A DNA stretch of 64,000 nt from CAZSLO01 sp964608025 (GTDB lineage: Bacteria; Chloroflexota; Dehalococcoidia; Lucifugimonadales; CAJWER01), in assembly GCA_964608025.1 (NCBI GenBank), contig CAZSLO010000022.1:50780-114779 (forward strand), read 5' to 3'. Positions 1 through 9,039 of the stretch are shown here, in pieces (the first letter of the stretch is position 1; every line of letters starts with the position of its first letter). Position numbers and translations under genes: made by a program. The notes under the pieces are model-generated. The model made no database searches. It had not been told where the DNA came from and saw nothing but the letters and a program-made list of their open reading frames with translations.

Positions 1-506
1 GGGACGATCGTACGAGCATCTCTTGCCAAGGCGCTTCCAAATATAACCCTGAACAGCGTGATTCTATAGATGAACTGGCCAGCAAGACCGATCATCCCGA
101 CAATTCTACTGGAATCATAAAACCACCATCCGGGATCCTACAGGAGGGAAATGAGAAGCCTGTCGTCCCAAAGCTTCCTTCACCTTCCAGTACAAAATCC
201 ACAAACGGTTTGTCCAAAATAACAACGCAGACTCAAAATAACTCTTCTCCTGTACCAAAACGTAAACTAGTTGTCCGACTATCTGAAAGCCAAGAAACAG
301 ACCAAAATCACCACCTGCTAGAAGATGTTAAAAAATTTCTACTAGAGAACCAAGGAACAGACGATATAAGCCTCGAAATTGCTTCATCTGGTCGCATATT
401 CATGCTGGATTGGCCAATATTGAAGGTAGACATAACTGCCGACTTACTACACCAGCTCCAAGTCATCCTAGGAAACAATGGAACTATGCGAATCGACAAA
501 AAATGA
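1..506 (+). CDS. dnaE: DNA polymerase III alpha subunit, C-terminal fragment (5' end outside window)
   Basis: The frame is open from base 3 to the TGA at 504-506 with no stop, so this is the 3' end of a longer gene. The first roughly 70 codons are a polar linker rich in Ser, Pro and Lys. The last roughly 80 residues match the small C-terminal domain of bacterial DnaE: an RKLVVRL strand, a helix of the LLEDVKKFLLEN type, a hydrophobic strand (SLEIASSG), then a last helix and the closing ILGNNGTMRI strand. In DnaE this domain follows the OB fold and contributes to clamp and tau contacts. Only the tail is visible, so the call rests on the pattern of one short domain. A GGxxx-linker of this kind upstream of the domain is common in Chloroflexota DnaE. 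Another nucleic-acid enzyme with the same tail cannot be excluded. Confidence 0.55.
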   Translation, partial: DDRTSISCQGASKYNPEQRDSIDELASKTDHPDNSTGIIKPPSGILQEGNEKPVVPKLPSPSSTKSTNGLSKITTQTQNNSSPVPKRKLVVRLSESQETDQNHHLLEDVKKFLLENQGTDDISLEIASSGRIFMLDWPILKVDITADLLHQLQVILGNNGTMRIDKK

Positions 507-730
507 ACTGGGCGGCACCAACAACAAAATCAAACCATCCGACTGAGATATACCGGGATCCGCTATACGAGTAACCCAACGATACACTACGCTAATACAG
601 GCTAGTAGAACATGCGGCTCTCTTGATTTCCCACCATACACATGTCGTTTCTTAGTATTGACAAGGATTTCAATAGGTCATTAGTCCACAGGGTTTGTAG
701 CTCTCAACTAGTACATCCTTTCAAATAGAC

Positions 731-1249
731 TCAGTGACTGCCTTTACTTTCTAGGTCCAGTAAACGCTTCTTAAGTTCAAGCTGCTTAGTCCCTCCACCA
801 AACCCCCTTAGCTGACCATCGCTAGCCAAAACTCTATGGCACGGAACAATTATAGGGAGGCGATTTCTGGCCATAGCCTGTCCTGCCGCACGCGGTGCTT
901 TAGGCCTACCAGTTTTGATAGCCAGCCATTTATACGTCCTCGTCTCTCCATACCTTATGGTCCTGCAAACAGTCCAAGAAATACGTTCGAACGAAGAGGC
1001 ATCGCTAACATCGATATCTTGATAATCTATATCTACGTTCTCTCCGTCAAAATATCTCGACAGACTGTCTACCAATCCAGTGAACCTGCCCGGAGAATGC
1101 GTGAATTCAAATGTATCAAAACCTAATCTCATCAGGCATTCTTCAGGGGAATTCTGAGGAAGGGTGGTACGACGTAGTCCATTGATCGAAGCAACCACGC
1201 CCATCCATCCAAACCGAGTCTCGAACACATCATAATCGTACACGCTCAC
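731..1249 (-). CDS. ogt: Methylated-DNA--[protein]-cysteine S-methyltransferase
   Basis: Suicide repair protein that moves the alkyl group from O6-alkylguanine in DNA to its own cysteine. The active-site motif PCHRV is present (Cys about residue 137 of 172), followed by the usual glycine-rich LRGFGGG segment and the helix-turn-helix region with RAAGQAMARN, where the Arg finger normally sits. The N-terminal half has the weakly conserved Ogt fold. I place the start at the GTG at 1249-1247, which overlaps the TAG of the upstream transglutaminase-like gene by one base; a second in-frame GTG lies at 1243. An earlier ATG at 1333 would force an 84-base overlap with no gain in homology. It is the last gene of the moxR operon, so it is probably translated by coupling. 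Confidence 0.85.
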   Translation of the reverse strand: MSVYDYDVFETRFGWMGVVASINGLRRTTLPQNSPEECLMRLGFDTFEFTHSPGRFTGLVDSLSRYFDGENVDIDYQDIDVSDASSFERISWTVCRTIRYGETRTYKWLAIKTGRPKAPRAAGQAMARNRLPIIVPCHRVLASDGQLRGFGGGTKQLELKKRLLDLESKGSH

Positions 1250-3831
1250 TACGTTTTCGCCTGGCCAGCAACTCCAACTGGTATCAGACGTCTCAAAGCC
1301 CGTCCTACCAAGGCCACCCGTACCGTTTTCCATTCTTGACTTAGCTCTTCAACCAATTCGGCATCCGGTTGGCGATTGCCGTACCTCCCTGCCGCGAATG
1401 CAGTAGCCACTGCTAATGCGCTTGAAGCTATACCTGGCATGTAGCGGCCAATAATTTTCCCGTATTCGATAGGAGTTTGAAAGGAACGCATTGGTAATCC
1501 AGTCAAAGTTCCAAGCCTACACATCTTCACATATAGTATCTCGGGAGATGGGGATCCTGAGAACGCGTACACCCAAGTCGCCCAGATGGAAAAAACCATC
1601 ATCGCAACAATCCCTATTATGGCCATCAGTAACCAAGTAATTTCAATTCCAGGTGCAGTTGCTGACAATTCATTCTGTCGGTTATCCCGATCCCTATCAT
1701 CAATGCAATCCTCGTCTTGTTGCATAAAAGCCACGTCCTCACCAACAATTCCCAGACAAGGATCTTCCTCTACAGGGTTTCCTGCGCCCTCATCAGGCTG
1801 CTCAGAAGTACTAGGTTCTACTACTTCTGGAACCAAGGGCTCCCCTCTAGGTTGAAGAGGCCAGGCCGGGGTCGGCTCGAAATCTATCCAACCGTGGCCC
1901 GGAAAGTAAACTTGAACCCATACATGGCTATCCGAATCCCTGACCGCACGAAATTCACTATGCTCCTGTTTCTCTCCAGGAGCATAGCCCCCGGCGAGTC
2001 GAGCAGGCACCCCAACGGTTCGCATCATCACTGCCATAGCGGAAGCATAGTAATCACTATATCCAGTGCGGGAGGCAAATAGGAAATGATCAACGCCGTC
2101 TGAATTTGGTGGTGGCCCATCTATATCCTGTGAGTATTCGAAAACATCGCTTCTTAGAAAATCTTGTATTACCAAGGCCTTATCCATTGGGTTAGTTGTG
2201 CCCTCGGTAGCTCTTTTAGCAAGGTCGCGTACCCGTTGAGGTAGTTCGGCCGGAAGCTGAAGATAGTGGTCTTTCAGGTAACCACTATAATTAGAAGAAG
2301 ATTCGCGTAATTCCTCTACCGTTGCAAGAGAAACATAGCTACGGGTGGCGTAGGCATCACCCTCCTTCAGTCGGTTTTGGGTGCGCCATCCAACCACGTC
2401 TGGGATCGTAGGTTCTTTTCGAGATATCGTAACGGTATCGATCCGGTCCCTATCCGTATCTTGTATTCCCGGTGAAACGCTGATCAAAGACAGGTCTCCT
2501 GGTAAATTCCGTACGATTTCTGCCTCAACAAAAACGGTTTTTAAGGGTATTAGAAGTGACCTTAGTTCTTGGGCAACATTTTTCACATCGTCTGGGAGCC
2601 CTTGGTCATTAAGAGGGTCCTCAATTTCTATCGTAAATGTCTTAGGCTTCAGGGTTTCTGCAATTGCCCCACGACTAATCCATTCTATATTTCCACCGGC
2701 CCAAAGATTATTGGTTTCAAACTGGACTACAATCGAATGGGTGTCCTCAATTCTTCTAAACGATTCTTGCGGAGGAGGGGGCAGTTGATCAATTCCTACT
2801 GCCAAATTTTGACTATCCCCAGCTATCCATCCTTGAGGCGTATATTGGCTATAAGTCCTATTGAGCCAATACGCTGGATGCTTCGAACGTGCCTGCATTA
2901 CTACCTCGCCTCCCAGCGATATGGTTCCCTTGAATGGCAAGGTATCTCCAAAATACCGACCGGCTACGTCTTTACGTGACGCGATCGGAGAAAAGAGCCG
3001 CGCAAATTCATCCTCGATGTTGGATATCGGGGACCTAGCTGTGTTCCATGCATCTACAGCCGTCCGCCAGACCAAGACGTTTACTGGAAAAAGAGACGTC
3101 ACCAACAATATCAGTAGGCACAAAACTACGCTGGCCTGCACAGAAATCCATCTTCCATTATTGGTGATTCGGAATTTCCCAGTCCCCCATTCACGAAGTC
3201 GTTGCACATGCGTGATACGTGCCACGAGTAACATCGCCAAGAAGATAAATGCAAAGAACCTAGTGTCATATCCATCGGGCATGAAGCTGAGGTTTGTCAA
3301 TATTGCTACACCACTCAACACCAAGCCTACCCATAGATTGTTCGATCTGAAAAGAAACCAAGTGCTGACATATCCGAGAAGCCAGCTTGCACTGAGCAAT
3401 GTGATGGAAAAAGGAAGTAAATCGGTACTAATTCCCCCAGATGTCGCAGCTACATACCAGAGGTTCAATCTCATCCAGGTTTCGGAGGCAGCGTCAATAA
3501 AGCCAGTCGTTCCAGCCAAAGAGGTTGCATACCATAGAACCATTGCAAACCCTAGAGCCAAACCAATCATATGCAGTATGGGTGCTGGCAAACGTATCTT
3601 AGACAGAATCAGCCCGGTAAAACTGGAACACAGGATCAGTACCATGAGACCAGGAGTTTCTACCCACTCCGACTCAATAACAGAATATCCTGTAATTGCA
3701 ACAGCGCCCAGAATCAGCAGAAACGAATCCCACCCCTGGCTAGGTGTGTATCTCGCGAAGAATCGAAATACAGGACTCCGCTCTGTTGTATCGTTCATAT
3801 CTCGCCGGGATAGCACTGATGCTTCTGTCAT
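1249..3831 (-). CDS. TgpA-like membrane protein with transglutaminase-like domain (catalytic Cys replaced by Ser)
   Basis: 860-residue membrane protein of the DUF3488/TgpA type: five or six N-terminal transmembrane segments (about residues 30-250), a large extracytoplasmic region with a transglutaminase-like core (about 540-680), one further transmembrane helix near 745 and a DUF4129-like cytoplasmic tail. In the core the conserved GY-C-(D/E)YYA motif reads GYSDYYASAM: residue 592 is Ser (AGT, bases 2056-2058), where the family has the nucleophilic Cys. The His (636, DSHVWVQV) and the acidic FEPTP position (652) remain. The protein may therefore be a non-enzymatic relative or use Ser. It follows DUF58 after 29 bases and runs into ogt, the usual MoxR-DUF58-TgpA order seen in envelope-quality or protein-maturation loci. 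Start at ATG 3831; ATG 3798 is an alternative. Confidence 0.85.
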   Translation of the reverse strand: MTEASVLSRRDMNDTTERSPVFRFFARYTPSQGWDSFLLILGAVAITGYSVIESEWVETPGLMVLILCSSFTGLILSKIRLPAPILHMIGLALGFAMVLWYATSLAGTTGFIDAASETWMRLNLWYVAATSGGISTDLLPFSITLLSASWLLGYVSTWFLFRSNNLWVGLVLSGVAILTNLSFMPDGYDTRFFAFIFLAMLLVARITHVQRLREWGTGKFRITNNGRWISVQASVVLCLLILLVTSLFPVNVLVWRTAVDAWNTARSPISNIEDEFARLFSPIASRKDVAGRYFGDTLPFKGTISLGGEVVMQARSKHPAYWLNRTYSQYTPQGWIAGDSQNLAVGIDQLPPPPQESFRRIEDTHSIVVQFETNNLWAGGNIEWISRGAIAETLKPKTFTIEIEDPLNDQGLPDDVKNVAQELRSLLIPLKTVFVEAEIVRNLPGDLSLISVSPGIQDTDRDRIDTVTISRKEPTIPDVVGWRTQNRLKEGDAYATRSYVSLATVEELRESSSNYSGYLKDHYLQLPAELPQRVRDLAKRATEGTTNPMDKALVIQDFLRSDVFEYSQDIDGPPPNSDGVDHFLFASRTGYSDYYASAMAVMMRTVGVPARLAGGYAPGEKQEHSEFRAVRDSDSHVWVQVYFPGHGWIDFEPTPAWPLQPRGEPLVPEVVEPSTSEQPDEGAGNPVEEDPCLGIVGEDVAFMQQDEDCIDDRDRDNRQNELSATAPGIEITWLLMAIIGIVAMMVFSIWATWVYAFSGSPSPEILYVKMCRLGTLTGLPMRSFQTPIEYGKIIGRYMPGIASSALAVATAFAAGRYGNRQPDAELVEELSQEWKTVRVALVGRALRRLIPVGVAGQAKT

Positions 3832-3860
3832 ATTAATACCGTGGCGACCCTTTTCGTCCG

Positions 3861-5102
3861 TTACCGTTGCGATATCCTATCCCACCTATCACTACTTAAA
3901 GCCGTTGAGATATCGTCACCCTTTTTGACCACATAGGCTGCAATACCACCATCGGCTAGCGGGCCAAGAACTTCCAAAGTGTTAAAAGGCGCCCCAAAAG
4001 ACGCCGCGTCTACCAAAACCACGACCAACTTAACACCCTTTCTGGCAAGTGCTATCAAAGCCGTAGTCCAATCCACGCGTGGAGACGAAGTAACGACGAT
4101 AACAGTACTCAGATGGGTCCACAGGGTTTCATCTTTTGGAAGGGCTTCCTCCAGCGATACGCCTCCCTCAGCCTTGCTGAGTGCTAGGTACTGCATTACC
4201 CGTTCAAGTTGGCCGGTCCCTGTCTCCGCTGAAAGAAAATATCGTTTATCACCGTAGGCGATAAGCCCGACCGGAAGATTAGCCTCGAGATATCTCTTCG
4301 CCAGAGATGCTCCAATAGACACAGCGTACTCATCAGTGCTGTCTTCGAATTCACCTATATGGATATCTTTCTCTAAATCAACCAGAACCCAGACCTCTGC
4401 AGCACGCCCAAGGTCAAATTCTTTGGACATTAGCTTGCCCATTTTGGCTGAACTAGCCCAGTGAACCCGGCTAAGGCTATCACCAGAAGAATAGTCTCTT
4501 ACAGACGAGGCATGGGGTGTAACTGTATGGCTCCGCCTACGTACCGAACTATCCCCACTGATATCTGCTGGCGGAATTTCGAATTCCATCACATTGTAAG
4601 TTCGCGGGAAAACAATGACGTTCCGCGGGTCACCAAAACGTCTCTCCCGCCTGAAAAGTCCGAACGGGTCTCCATTAGCGATTTCTACAGATCCTACAGA
4701 ATAAGAACCTCTTTTCCTCGCTTTGATAGCTGATGGCCATGTCTGTGACGCGTTCCCATATAAACTAACTACCGTGCCCCCATAGTGCCCAGGCATATCA
4801 GTGAGATCTCTGACCTCAAGGGAGTGTTTAGGAATTTGGCTAGTATTCTTAACGAAGATTTCTTCTATGAATGAATCTCCTACCTCGACCTGGCCAGTAG
4901 CGCATTCTGCACTTGCATCAATATTACGCATAGAAAGCCAATTCCAGATATAGCCGAAAAGTACAGTACCAACCAGGAGATATAGCAGCCTGTAAAAAAG
5001 TCCAAACCCAGTGGCCATCCCTGTTACTGTGGTAACAAAAGCCAGGGCCAGTATTAGATAGAATCTAGCTCTAGGACGGACCTTGAAATTATTCCACATC
5101 AT
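3861..5102 (-). CDS. DUF58 domain protein (MoxR-associated, vWA-like)
   Basis: 413 residues. Two hydrophobic helices at about 14-50 anchor the protein; the rest is cytoplasmic. The DUF58 signature is clear: VRDYSSGDSLSRVHWASSAKMGKLMSKEFD-like arrangement at about 205-235 (R-x-Y-x-x-GD...R-x-hW-x-x-SA). Downstream lies a von Willebrand A-like Rossmann region starting at VWVLVDLEKD, then TVIVVTSSP and LVVVLVD strands. Such proteins are thought to be partners of MoxR AAA+ ATPases, handing metal-dependent client proteins to the ATPase; this role is family knowledge, not visible here. The ATG at 5102 overlaps the TGA of moxR (ATGA), which indicates translational coupling, and the transglutaminase-like gene follows after 29 bases. 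Confidence 0.88.
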   Translation of the reverse strand: MMWNNFKVRPRARFYLILALAFVTTVTGMATGFGLFYRLLYLLVGTVLFGYIWNWLSMRNIDASAECATGQVEVGDSFIEEIFVKNTSQIPKHSLEVRDLTDMPGHYGGTVVSLYGNASQTWPSAIKARKRGSYSVGSVEIANGDPFGLFRRERRFGDPRNVIVFPRTYNVMEFEIPPADISGDSSVRRRSHTVTPHASSVRDYSSGDSLSRVHWASSAKMGKLMSKEFDLGRAAEVWVLVDLEKDIHIGEFEDSTDEYAVSIGASLAKRYLEANLPVGLIAYGDKRYFLSAETGTGQLERVMQYLALSKAEGGVSLEEALPKDETLWTHLSTVIVVTSSPRVDWTTALIALARKGVKLVVVLVDAASFGAPFNTLEVLGPLADGGIAAYVVKKGDDISTALSSDRWDRISQR

Positions 5103-6070
5103 CCCCTAAACCAGCCTCGCGACTGGGCCCCAGGAACGTCTAATCGATCCACCAGATTCTCTATGATCTCTTCTGGGGTAATACCTCGCATCCGTGCAGG
5201 TGCGGCGGCGATAATCCTGTGAGCCAGCATAGGCACAGCTAATTCCTTAACATCGTCCGGTAGTACATAGTCCCTACCCCGGATCATCGCAAGCGCCTGC
5301 GCACCTCTAAACAAAGACAACGATCCCCGAGGTGAACTGCCTAAAGATATGTCTTCATGATCCCGAGTAGCCGCGACGACCGTGACAATATACTGGCGTA
5401 TCAGATCATCAACATATATCCCTTTCACAGATTCCTGAATCTTGACGATTTCAGCTCCAGTAGCAACCGCAGCCAAGGCTTCGATCGGGTGGGCTAGTTC
5501 TTGTTTATCAACGATTGCTCGTTCTTCCTCCAAAGTCGGGTAGCCTAGCGTGATTTTTAGAAAAAAGCGGTCGAGTTGTGCCTCAGGCAACGGGAAGGTT
5601 CCCTCATACTCTATCGGATTCTGTGTGGCCATCACGATAAATGGCCTCGGGAGTGAATGAGTCACCCCCTCTACAGTAACTTGTCTCTCATCCATAGCCT
5701 CGAGCAGCGCTGATTGGGTTTTCGGAGTCGCTCTATTTATCTCATCGGCCAAGACAATTTGAGCCATCACAGGGCCTGACTTAAATTCGAAGTTCCCGGA
5801 CTTCTGGTTATAAATAGAAACCCCACTAATATCACTAGGAAGTAAATCCGGGGTAAATTGAATTCGGCTGTAATCACAACTAGTCGATTTAGCCAAACTA
5901 CGTGCAAGCATGGTCTTGCCGACGCCAGGTACATCTTCTATCAATATGTGTCCCTGGCAGATTAAAGCAACTACTGCAAGTTCAATAGCCGATTCTTTGC
6001 CAATAATTACTCTCTTAACATTCTCAACAATCTGGTTTGCGTCATCCGTAGATAATTCAATGACCTGCAA
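5099..6070 (-). CDS. MoxR-family AAA+ ATPase
   Basis: 323 residues, a normal length for the family. Walker A is DVPGVGKTML (about 46-55), Walker B is IVLADEINRATPKTQ (about 110-125), followed by the MoxR hallmark ALLEAMDERQVTVEG and sensor 1 in FIVMATQNPIEYEGTFPLPEAQLDRF. The C-terminal lid carries GSSPRGSLSLFRGAQALA, also typical. MoxR ATPases act as chaperone-like remodelers that mature or assemble other complexes with vWA-domain partners. An AGGAG ribosome-binding site sits seven bases before the ATG at 6070, and a sigma-70-like promoter lies at 6108-6137. It is the first gene of the operon moxR-DUF58-TgpA-ogt. Confidence 0.95.
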   Translation of the reverse strand: MQVIELSTDDANQIVENVKRVIIGKESAIELAVVALICQGHILIEDVPGVGKTMLARSLAKSTSCDYSRIQFTPDLLPSDISGVSIYNQKSGNFEFKSGPVMAQIVLADEINRATPKTQSALLEAMDERQVTVEGVTHSLPRPFIVMATQNPIEYEGTFPLPEAQLDRFFLKITLGYPTLEEERAIVDKQELAHPIEALAAVATGAEIVKIQESVKGIYVDDLIRQYIVTVVAATRDHEDISLGSSPRGSLSLFRGAQALAMIRGRDYVLPDDVKELAVPMLAHRIIAAAPARMRGITPEEIIENLVDRLDVPGAQSRGWFRG

Positions 6071-6107
6071 TTTAACGCTCCTTGTTGAACCAGATCAGTT
6101 ATAGTCC

Positions 6108-6137
6108 TATAAACCTAGAGACCAGTGTCCCGTTCAA
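6108..6137 (-). promoter_or_regulatory. Putative sigma-70 promoter of the moxR operon
   Basis: On the minus strand TTGAAC (6137-6132) is followed after 18 bases by TTTATA (6113-6108). The predicted start would lie near 6100, about 30 bases before the moxR ATG. Matches are 4/6 for each box, so this is plausible but not proven. Confidence 0.4.
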
Positions 6138-6537
6138 CGAATAATTCATACTATATGTGGGATTTCAAATTTTACCGGCCTAGCCACGATAGGAGGCCAT
6201 CCCGTATGTGGTGCACATACTATCCAATAATCAACCTATGTGTCGAGCCACAGTGAAGCTCTTGTTGGTAAGCTATCCATATCAACATCCTGGGGCAAAA
6301 TTAATAGGGAGACAGAACTACCTAGAGCCAACCTGTCCATAGTCGATGCCGAACATTTTCGGCGTTCTTAACCTATACAGTCTAATTGTCCTCTAACATC
6401 CACCGTGCCAGAATCAATCCCTTGATACCGTAGATACATAATTGATACTGACGCGTATTCACCATTAATAGCCCAAATCAAGAAATCCAAGCGATCTTAT
6501 ACCACTTGTTCGAATGGAGGTTCTTGGGAGAGTAAAG
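6138..6537. other. Intergenic stretch without a recognisable gene
   Basis: About 400 bases between the moxR promoter and tRNA-Pro. No open frame of more than a few dozen codons looks coding. It contains a perfect 7-base inverted repeat with a 3-base loop (6204-6210 with 6214-6220) and a GCCGA/TCGGC hairpin near 6350-6366 with no strong T-run. I see no homology to a known RNA. Confidence 0.5.
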
Positions 6538-6613
6538 TGGTCGGGGTGACTGGACTTGAACCAGCGACCTCGTCGTCCCAAACGACGCGCGCTTCCAACT
6601 GCGCCACACCCCG
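6538..6613 (-). tRNA. tRNA-Pro (anticodon TGG)
   Basis: Read on the minus strand the cloverleaf is complete: acceptor CGGGGTG paired with CACCCCG, D arm GCGC-AGTTGGAA-GCGC, anticodon arm CGTCG-TTTGGGA-CGACG with anticodon TGG, a 5-base variable loop, T arm GCTGG-TTCAAGT-CCAGT, and discriminator A. The CCA end is encoded (6540-6538). The C1-G72 pair and CGGGG start are typical of bacterial tRNA-Pro. No clear terminator follows. Confidence 0.97.
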
Positions 6614-6624
6614 ACATGACTCAA

Positions 6625-6654
6625 ATGATAAGACCTTCCGCACAAGATTAACAA
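6625..6654 (-). promoter_or_regulatory. Promoter of tRNA-Pro
   Basis: Minus strand TTGTTA (6654-6649), 18-base spacer, TATCAT (6630-6625), ending 11 bases before the tRNA 5' end at 6613. Position and box quality fit a tRNA promoter. Confidence 0.55.
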
Positions 6655-6809
6655 CCACCTTTACCCTATCATCACAGCCGTTGTATATAAATATCTCCTA
6701 TAAAATCGACATTTCTTGAACGACTCCCTATAAAAGAACCAAGAAGAATTTGACCCCAACATATCCTGCCAATAAAATCTGATGAACTCTTAAACTAGGA
6801 TTTTTACTG

Positions 6810-7676
6810 ATGCCAACAGTGGGCGACGGCAATTTTACCTATGAACCAGTTCCGTTCTGGCCAAATATGCCGAAATATTGGGCCCTCGGAATGGCTTCAG
6901 ATGGCGCAGTAAATTCGCGGGACGAAGTCCATATATTCAGCCGTGGCATTCACCCAGTAACCATCTGGGACATCTCCGGTAATTTCATATCCTCTTGGGG
7001 TGAAGGTCAATTTTCGGCCAATCCCCATGGTATTTATATAGCACCGAACGACAATATCTGGCTGGTTGATCGGGATTATCACATTGCGACGGAATACACA
7101 CCATCAGGCCAAGCCCTCAGAACACTTGGGGAAAAATTAGCACCATCGCCTTCCTTTATAGGCCAACCATTCAATATGCCATCTGGAATAGCGATCGCAC
7201 CCGATGGGAACATATTCGTATCCGACGGCTATGGAGGCCACCGTGTCCATAAATTCAGCGCCGACGGGAAATTGATGCTCTCCTGGGGTCGACAGGGAAC
7301 TGGCCCAGGAGAGTTTGCGCTGCTTCACAACATATGGGTCGACAGCCGCAACAGGGTACTTATCTGTGACCGCGAAAACCACCGTATTCAGATCTTTGAT
7401 GAAATCGGCAACTTTCTATGCGAATGGACTGATTTAGTCGCGCCAGGCGACATATGGATCAAAGAAGACATCGTACACGTTATAGAACAGGGCGACGGCT
7501 GTGCAGTAAGCTTGTGGTCACTAGACGGGGAATTGATAACCCGTTGGAAAGGTAATCAAGGCCCTGGCACCGGCACTATGACCGATGGTCACGGTATATG
7601 TGTGGATTCAGAGGGGAACATCTACGTGACTGAAATTGGTAACGCACAGAGAGTGCAAAAGTTCCAAAAGATCTAA
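6810..7676 (+). CDS. NHL-repeat beta-propeller protein (peptidyl-hydroxyglycine lyase-like)
   Basis: 288 residues made of repeated NHL blades: PHGIYIAPNDNIWLVDRDYH, PSGIAIAPDGNIFVSDGYGGHRVHKF, HNIWVDSRNRVLICDRENHRIQIF and HGICVDSEGNIYVTEIGNAQRVQKF can be lined up, each ending in the aromatic strand. The spacing fits a six-bladed propeller, as in peptidyl-alpha-hydroxyglycine alpha-amidating lyase and related proteins of unknown substrate. There is no signal peptide, so it is probably cytoplasmic. The ATG at 6810 is preceded by AGGA at a distance of nine bases. It stands alone, with a convergent gene beyond it. The lyase assignment is by fold only; substrate unknown. Confidence 0.8.
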   Translation: MPTVGDGNFTYEPVPFWPNMPKYWALGMASDGAVNSRDEVHIFSRGIHPVTIWDISGNFISSWGEGQFSANPHGIYIAPNDNIWLVDRDYHIATEYTPSGQALRTLGEKLAPSPSFIGQPFNMPSGIAIAPDGNIFVSDGYGGHRVHKFSADGKLMLSWGRQGTGPGEFALLHNIWVDSRNRVLICDRENHRIQIFDEIGNFLCEWTDLVAPGDIWIKEDIVHVIEQGDGCAVSLWSLDGELITRWKGNQGPGTGTMTDGHGICVDSEGNIYVTEIGNAQRVQKFQKI

Positions 7677-7888
7677 GTTCCGTTATTTCTTCATCCCACT
7701 TTCCAACTAACTTTCATTCCAAGCCGGACATATGGCCAATCGGAATAATAATCTTGGGAAATCCATCTATCCTATCGTCAACTAATAACTCGGTCTCTCG
7801 TCTTGGAGATTCCGCGGAAAGTTCTTAATCTAGTCAGATTTTTATGATCACCGAGCCAGCTATGAACATCAAGTGTAGTACAGATGTA

Positions 7889-8260
7889 TCAACATAAAAT
7901 AACGTCTTTCTTCTCAGCTAACCACAAGAACGGCTCACCCCACTGGCCTGGGTTATCAAGATCCCAGTCTTGTCTGTTAGTTGAAGGCCTCATTCGCACA
8001 CCCCAGTCTCCTCCAATGATAATATATGCCTCTGCCTGACCAGAGTCTGAAACAGGTGCGTACATCGCGGAGCAAGGTATGCCACCATTATCACTGGACC
8101 ATCCAGTGACATCGAATATTTCCTGTTTTCTCCCAGGTTCTAATAACCAAACCTGCTTGACTAAAACCAGTTTGTCCCGTGCTTCGAAAACTTGCAGAGG
8201 CATGTACTCACAGTTTTCATTTTCTTCTACCTCCACATAAATCGACGTTACTGACGCCAC
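7889..8260 (-). CDS. Hypothetical protein downstream of fabI
   Basis: 123 residues; I do not recognise the family. The sequence is acidic, soluble and rich in Trp, with alternating strand-like stretches (LVLVKQVWLLEPG, AEAYIIIGGDWGVRM), which suggests a small beta-rich domain. The GTG start at 8260 lies two bases after the TAA of fabI, so the two genes are almost certainly co-transcribed and translationally coupled. The close linkage argues that it is real, but says nothing certain about a role in fatty-acid synthesis. Confidence 0.6.
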   Translation of the reverse strand: MASVTSIYVEVEENENCEYMPLQVFEARDKLVLVKQVWLLEPGRKQEIFDVTGWSSDNGGIPCSAMYAPVSDSGQAEAYIIIGGDWGVRMRPSTNRQDWDLDNPGQWGEPFLWLAEKKDVILC

Positions 8261-8262
8261 GC

Positions 8263-9039
8263 TTAAATCCCCATTATGCTATAGCCAGTGTCGACATGAA
8301 TAATCTGGCCGGTAACGCCACTAGACAAGTCACTGGACAGGTATAGTGCTGTCTTTGCTACCTCGTCTACAGTGATGTTGCGTCCCATCGGTGATCGCTC
8401 CGCATGAATACGCTTCATGTCACGATAGTTGCTGATAACTCGGGAAGATAATGTGTCTAAAGGACCAGCTGAAATTGCATTCACCCTAACATTTCTCTCT
8501 CCCAAATCAGATGCTAGTTGTTTTACTTCGTTTTCAAGCGCTGCCTTAGCCGTTCCCATAACATTGTACCCAGGAAAAACACGCTCAGAGGCCTGAAATG
8601 TCATCGCCAAAATATTTCCCCCGTCTGATCCCATCAACGGGATTCCATATCGAGCTATGGGAATGAGTGAGTAAGCGCTTACATCTAATGCCATCCGGAA
8701 TCCTTCCCTCCCAGTATCCATAAACGGGCCCCCCAGATCATTCCTGTCCGCATAGGCAATACTGTGGACTATGAGATCGAGTCTGTCCATCTCGTTCCCT
8801 ATCTGTTCATAGGCTTTGTCCACATTCCCATCTTCGCTCACATCGCACTCTACTAAGACAGCATCTCCCCAAGGCTCCACTAATTTGGAGACTGTATCTC
8901 TAACACGTTGATTCTGATATGCGATAGCGAGTCTTGCCCCTGCGTCATGTAGAATCTGTGCTATCGACCAAGCAATGCTCCGGTGGTTGGCAACCCCGAA
9001 AATAACGCCTGTTTTTCCCTCTAGATCTATCGGGTACAT
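8263..9039 (-). CDS. fabI: Enoyl-[acyl-carrier-protein] reductase (NADH)
   Basis: Last reductive step of the fatty-acid elongation cycle. The 258-residue SDR has the FabI-type cofactor site GVIFGVANHRSIAWSIA (about 11-27) instead of TGxxxGxG, and the catalytic pair Tyr158-Lys165 in PGYNVMGTAKAALE. The residue ten before the catalytic Tyr is Phe148, where E. coli FabI has Tyr146; mycobacterial InhA also has Phe here. The motif NAISAGPLDTLSSR and the end HVDTGYSIMG are typical. GGAGGG lies four bases before the ATG at 9039. It is followed closely by an unknown gene; fabF is separate at 11647. Confidence 0.95.
   Translation of the reverse strand: MYPIDLEGKTGVIFGVANHRSIAWSIAQILHDAGARLAIAYQNQRVRDTVSKLVEPWGDAVLVECDVSEDGNVDKAYEQIGNEMDRLDLIVHSIAYADRNDLGGPFMDTGREGFRMALDVSAYSLIPIARYGIPLMGSDGGNILAMTFQASERVFPGYNVMGTAKAALENEVKQLASDLGERNVRVNAISAGPLDTLSSRVISNYRDMKRIHAERSPMGRNITVDEVAKTALYLSSDLSSGVTGQIIHVDTGYSIMGI

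Noticed and set aside
2861..3928. 355-codon open frame on the plus strand
   Set aside because: It lies antisense to the TgpA-like gene and mirrors its codon pattern; the product has no domain features.
6537..6719. 60-codon plus-strand frame with GVTGLEPATSSSQT-like product
   Set aside because: It reads the complement of tRNA-Pro; this peptide is a well-known artefact of translating tRNA genes.
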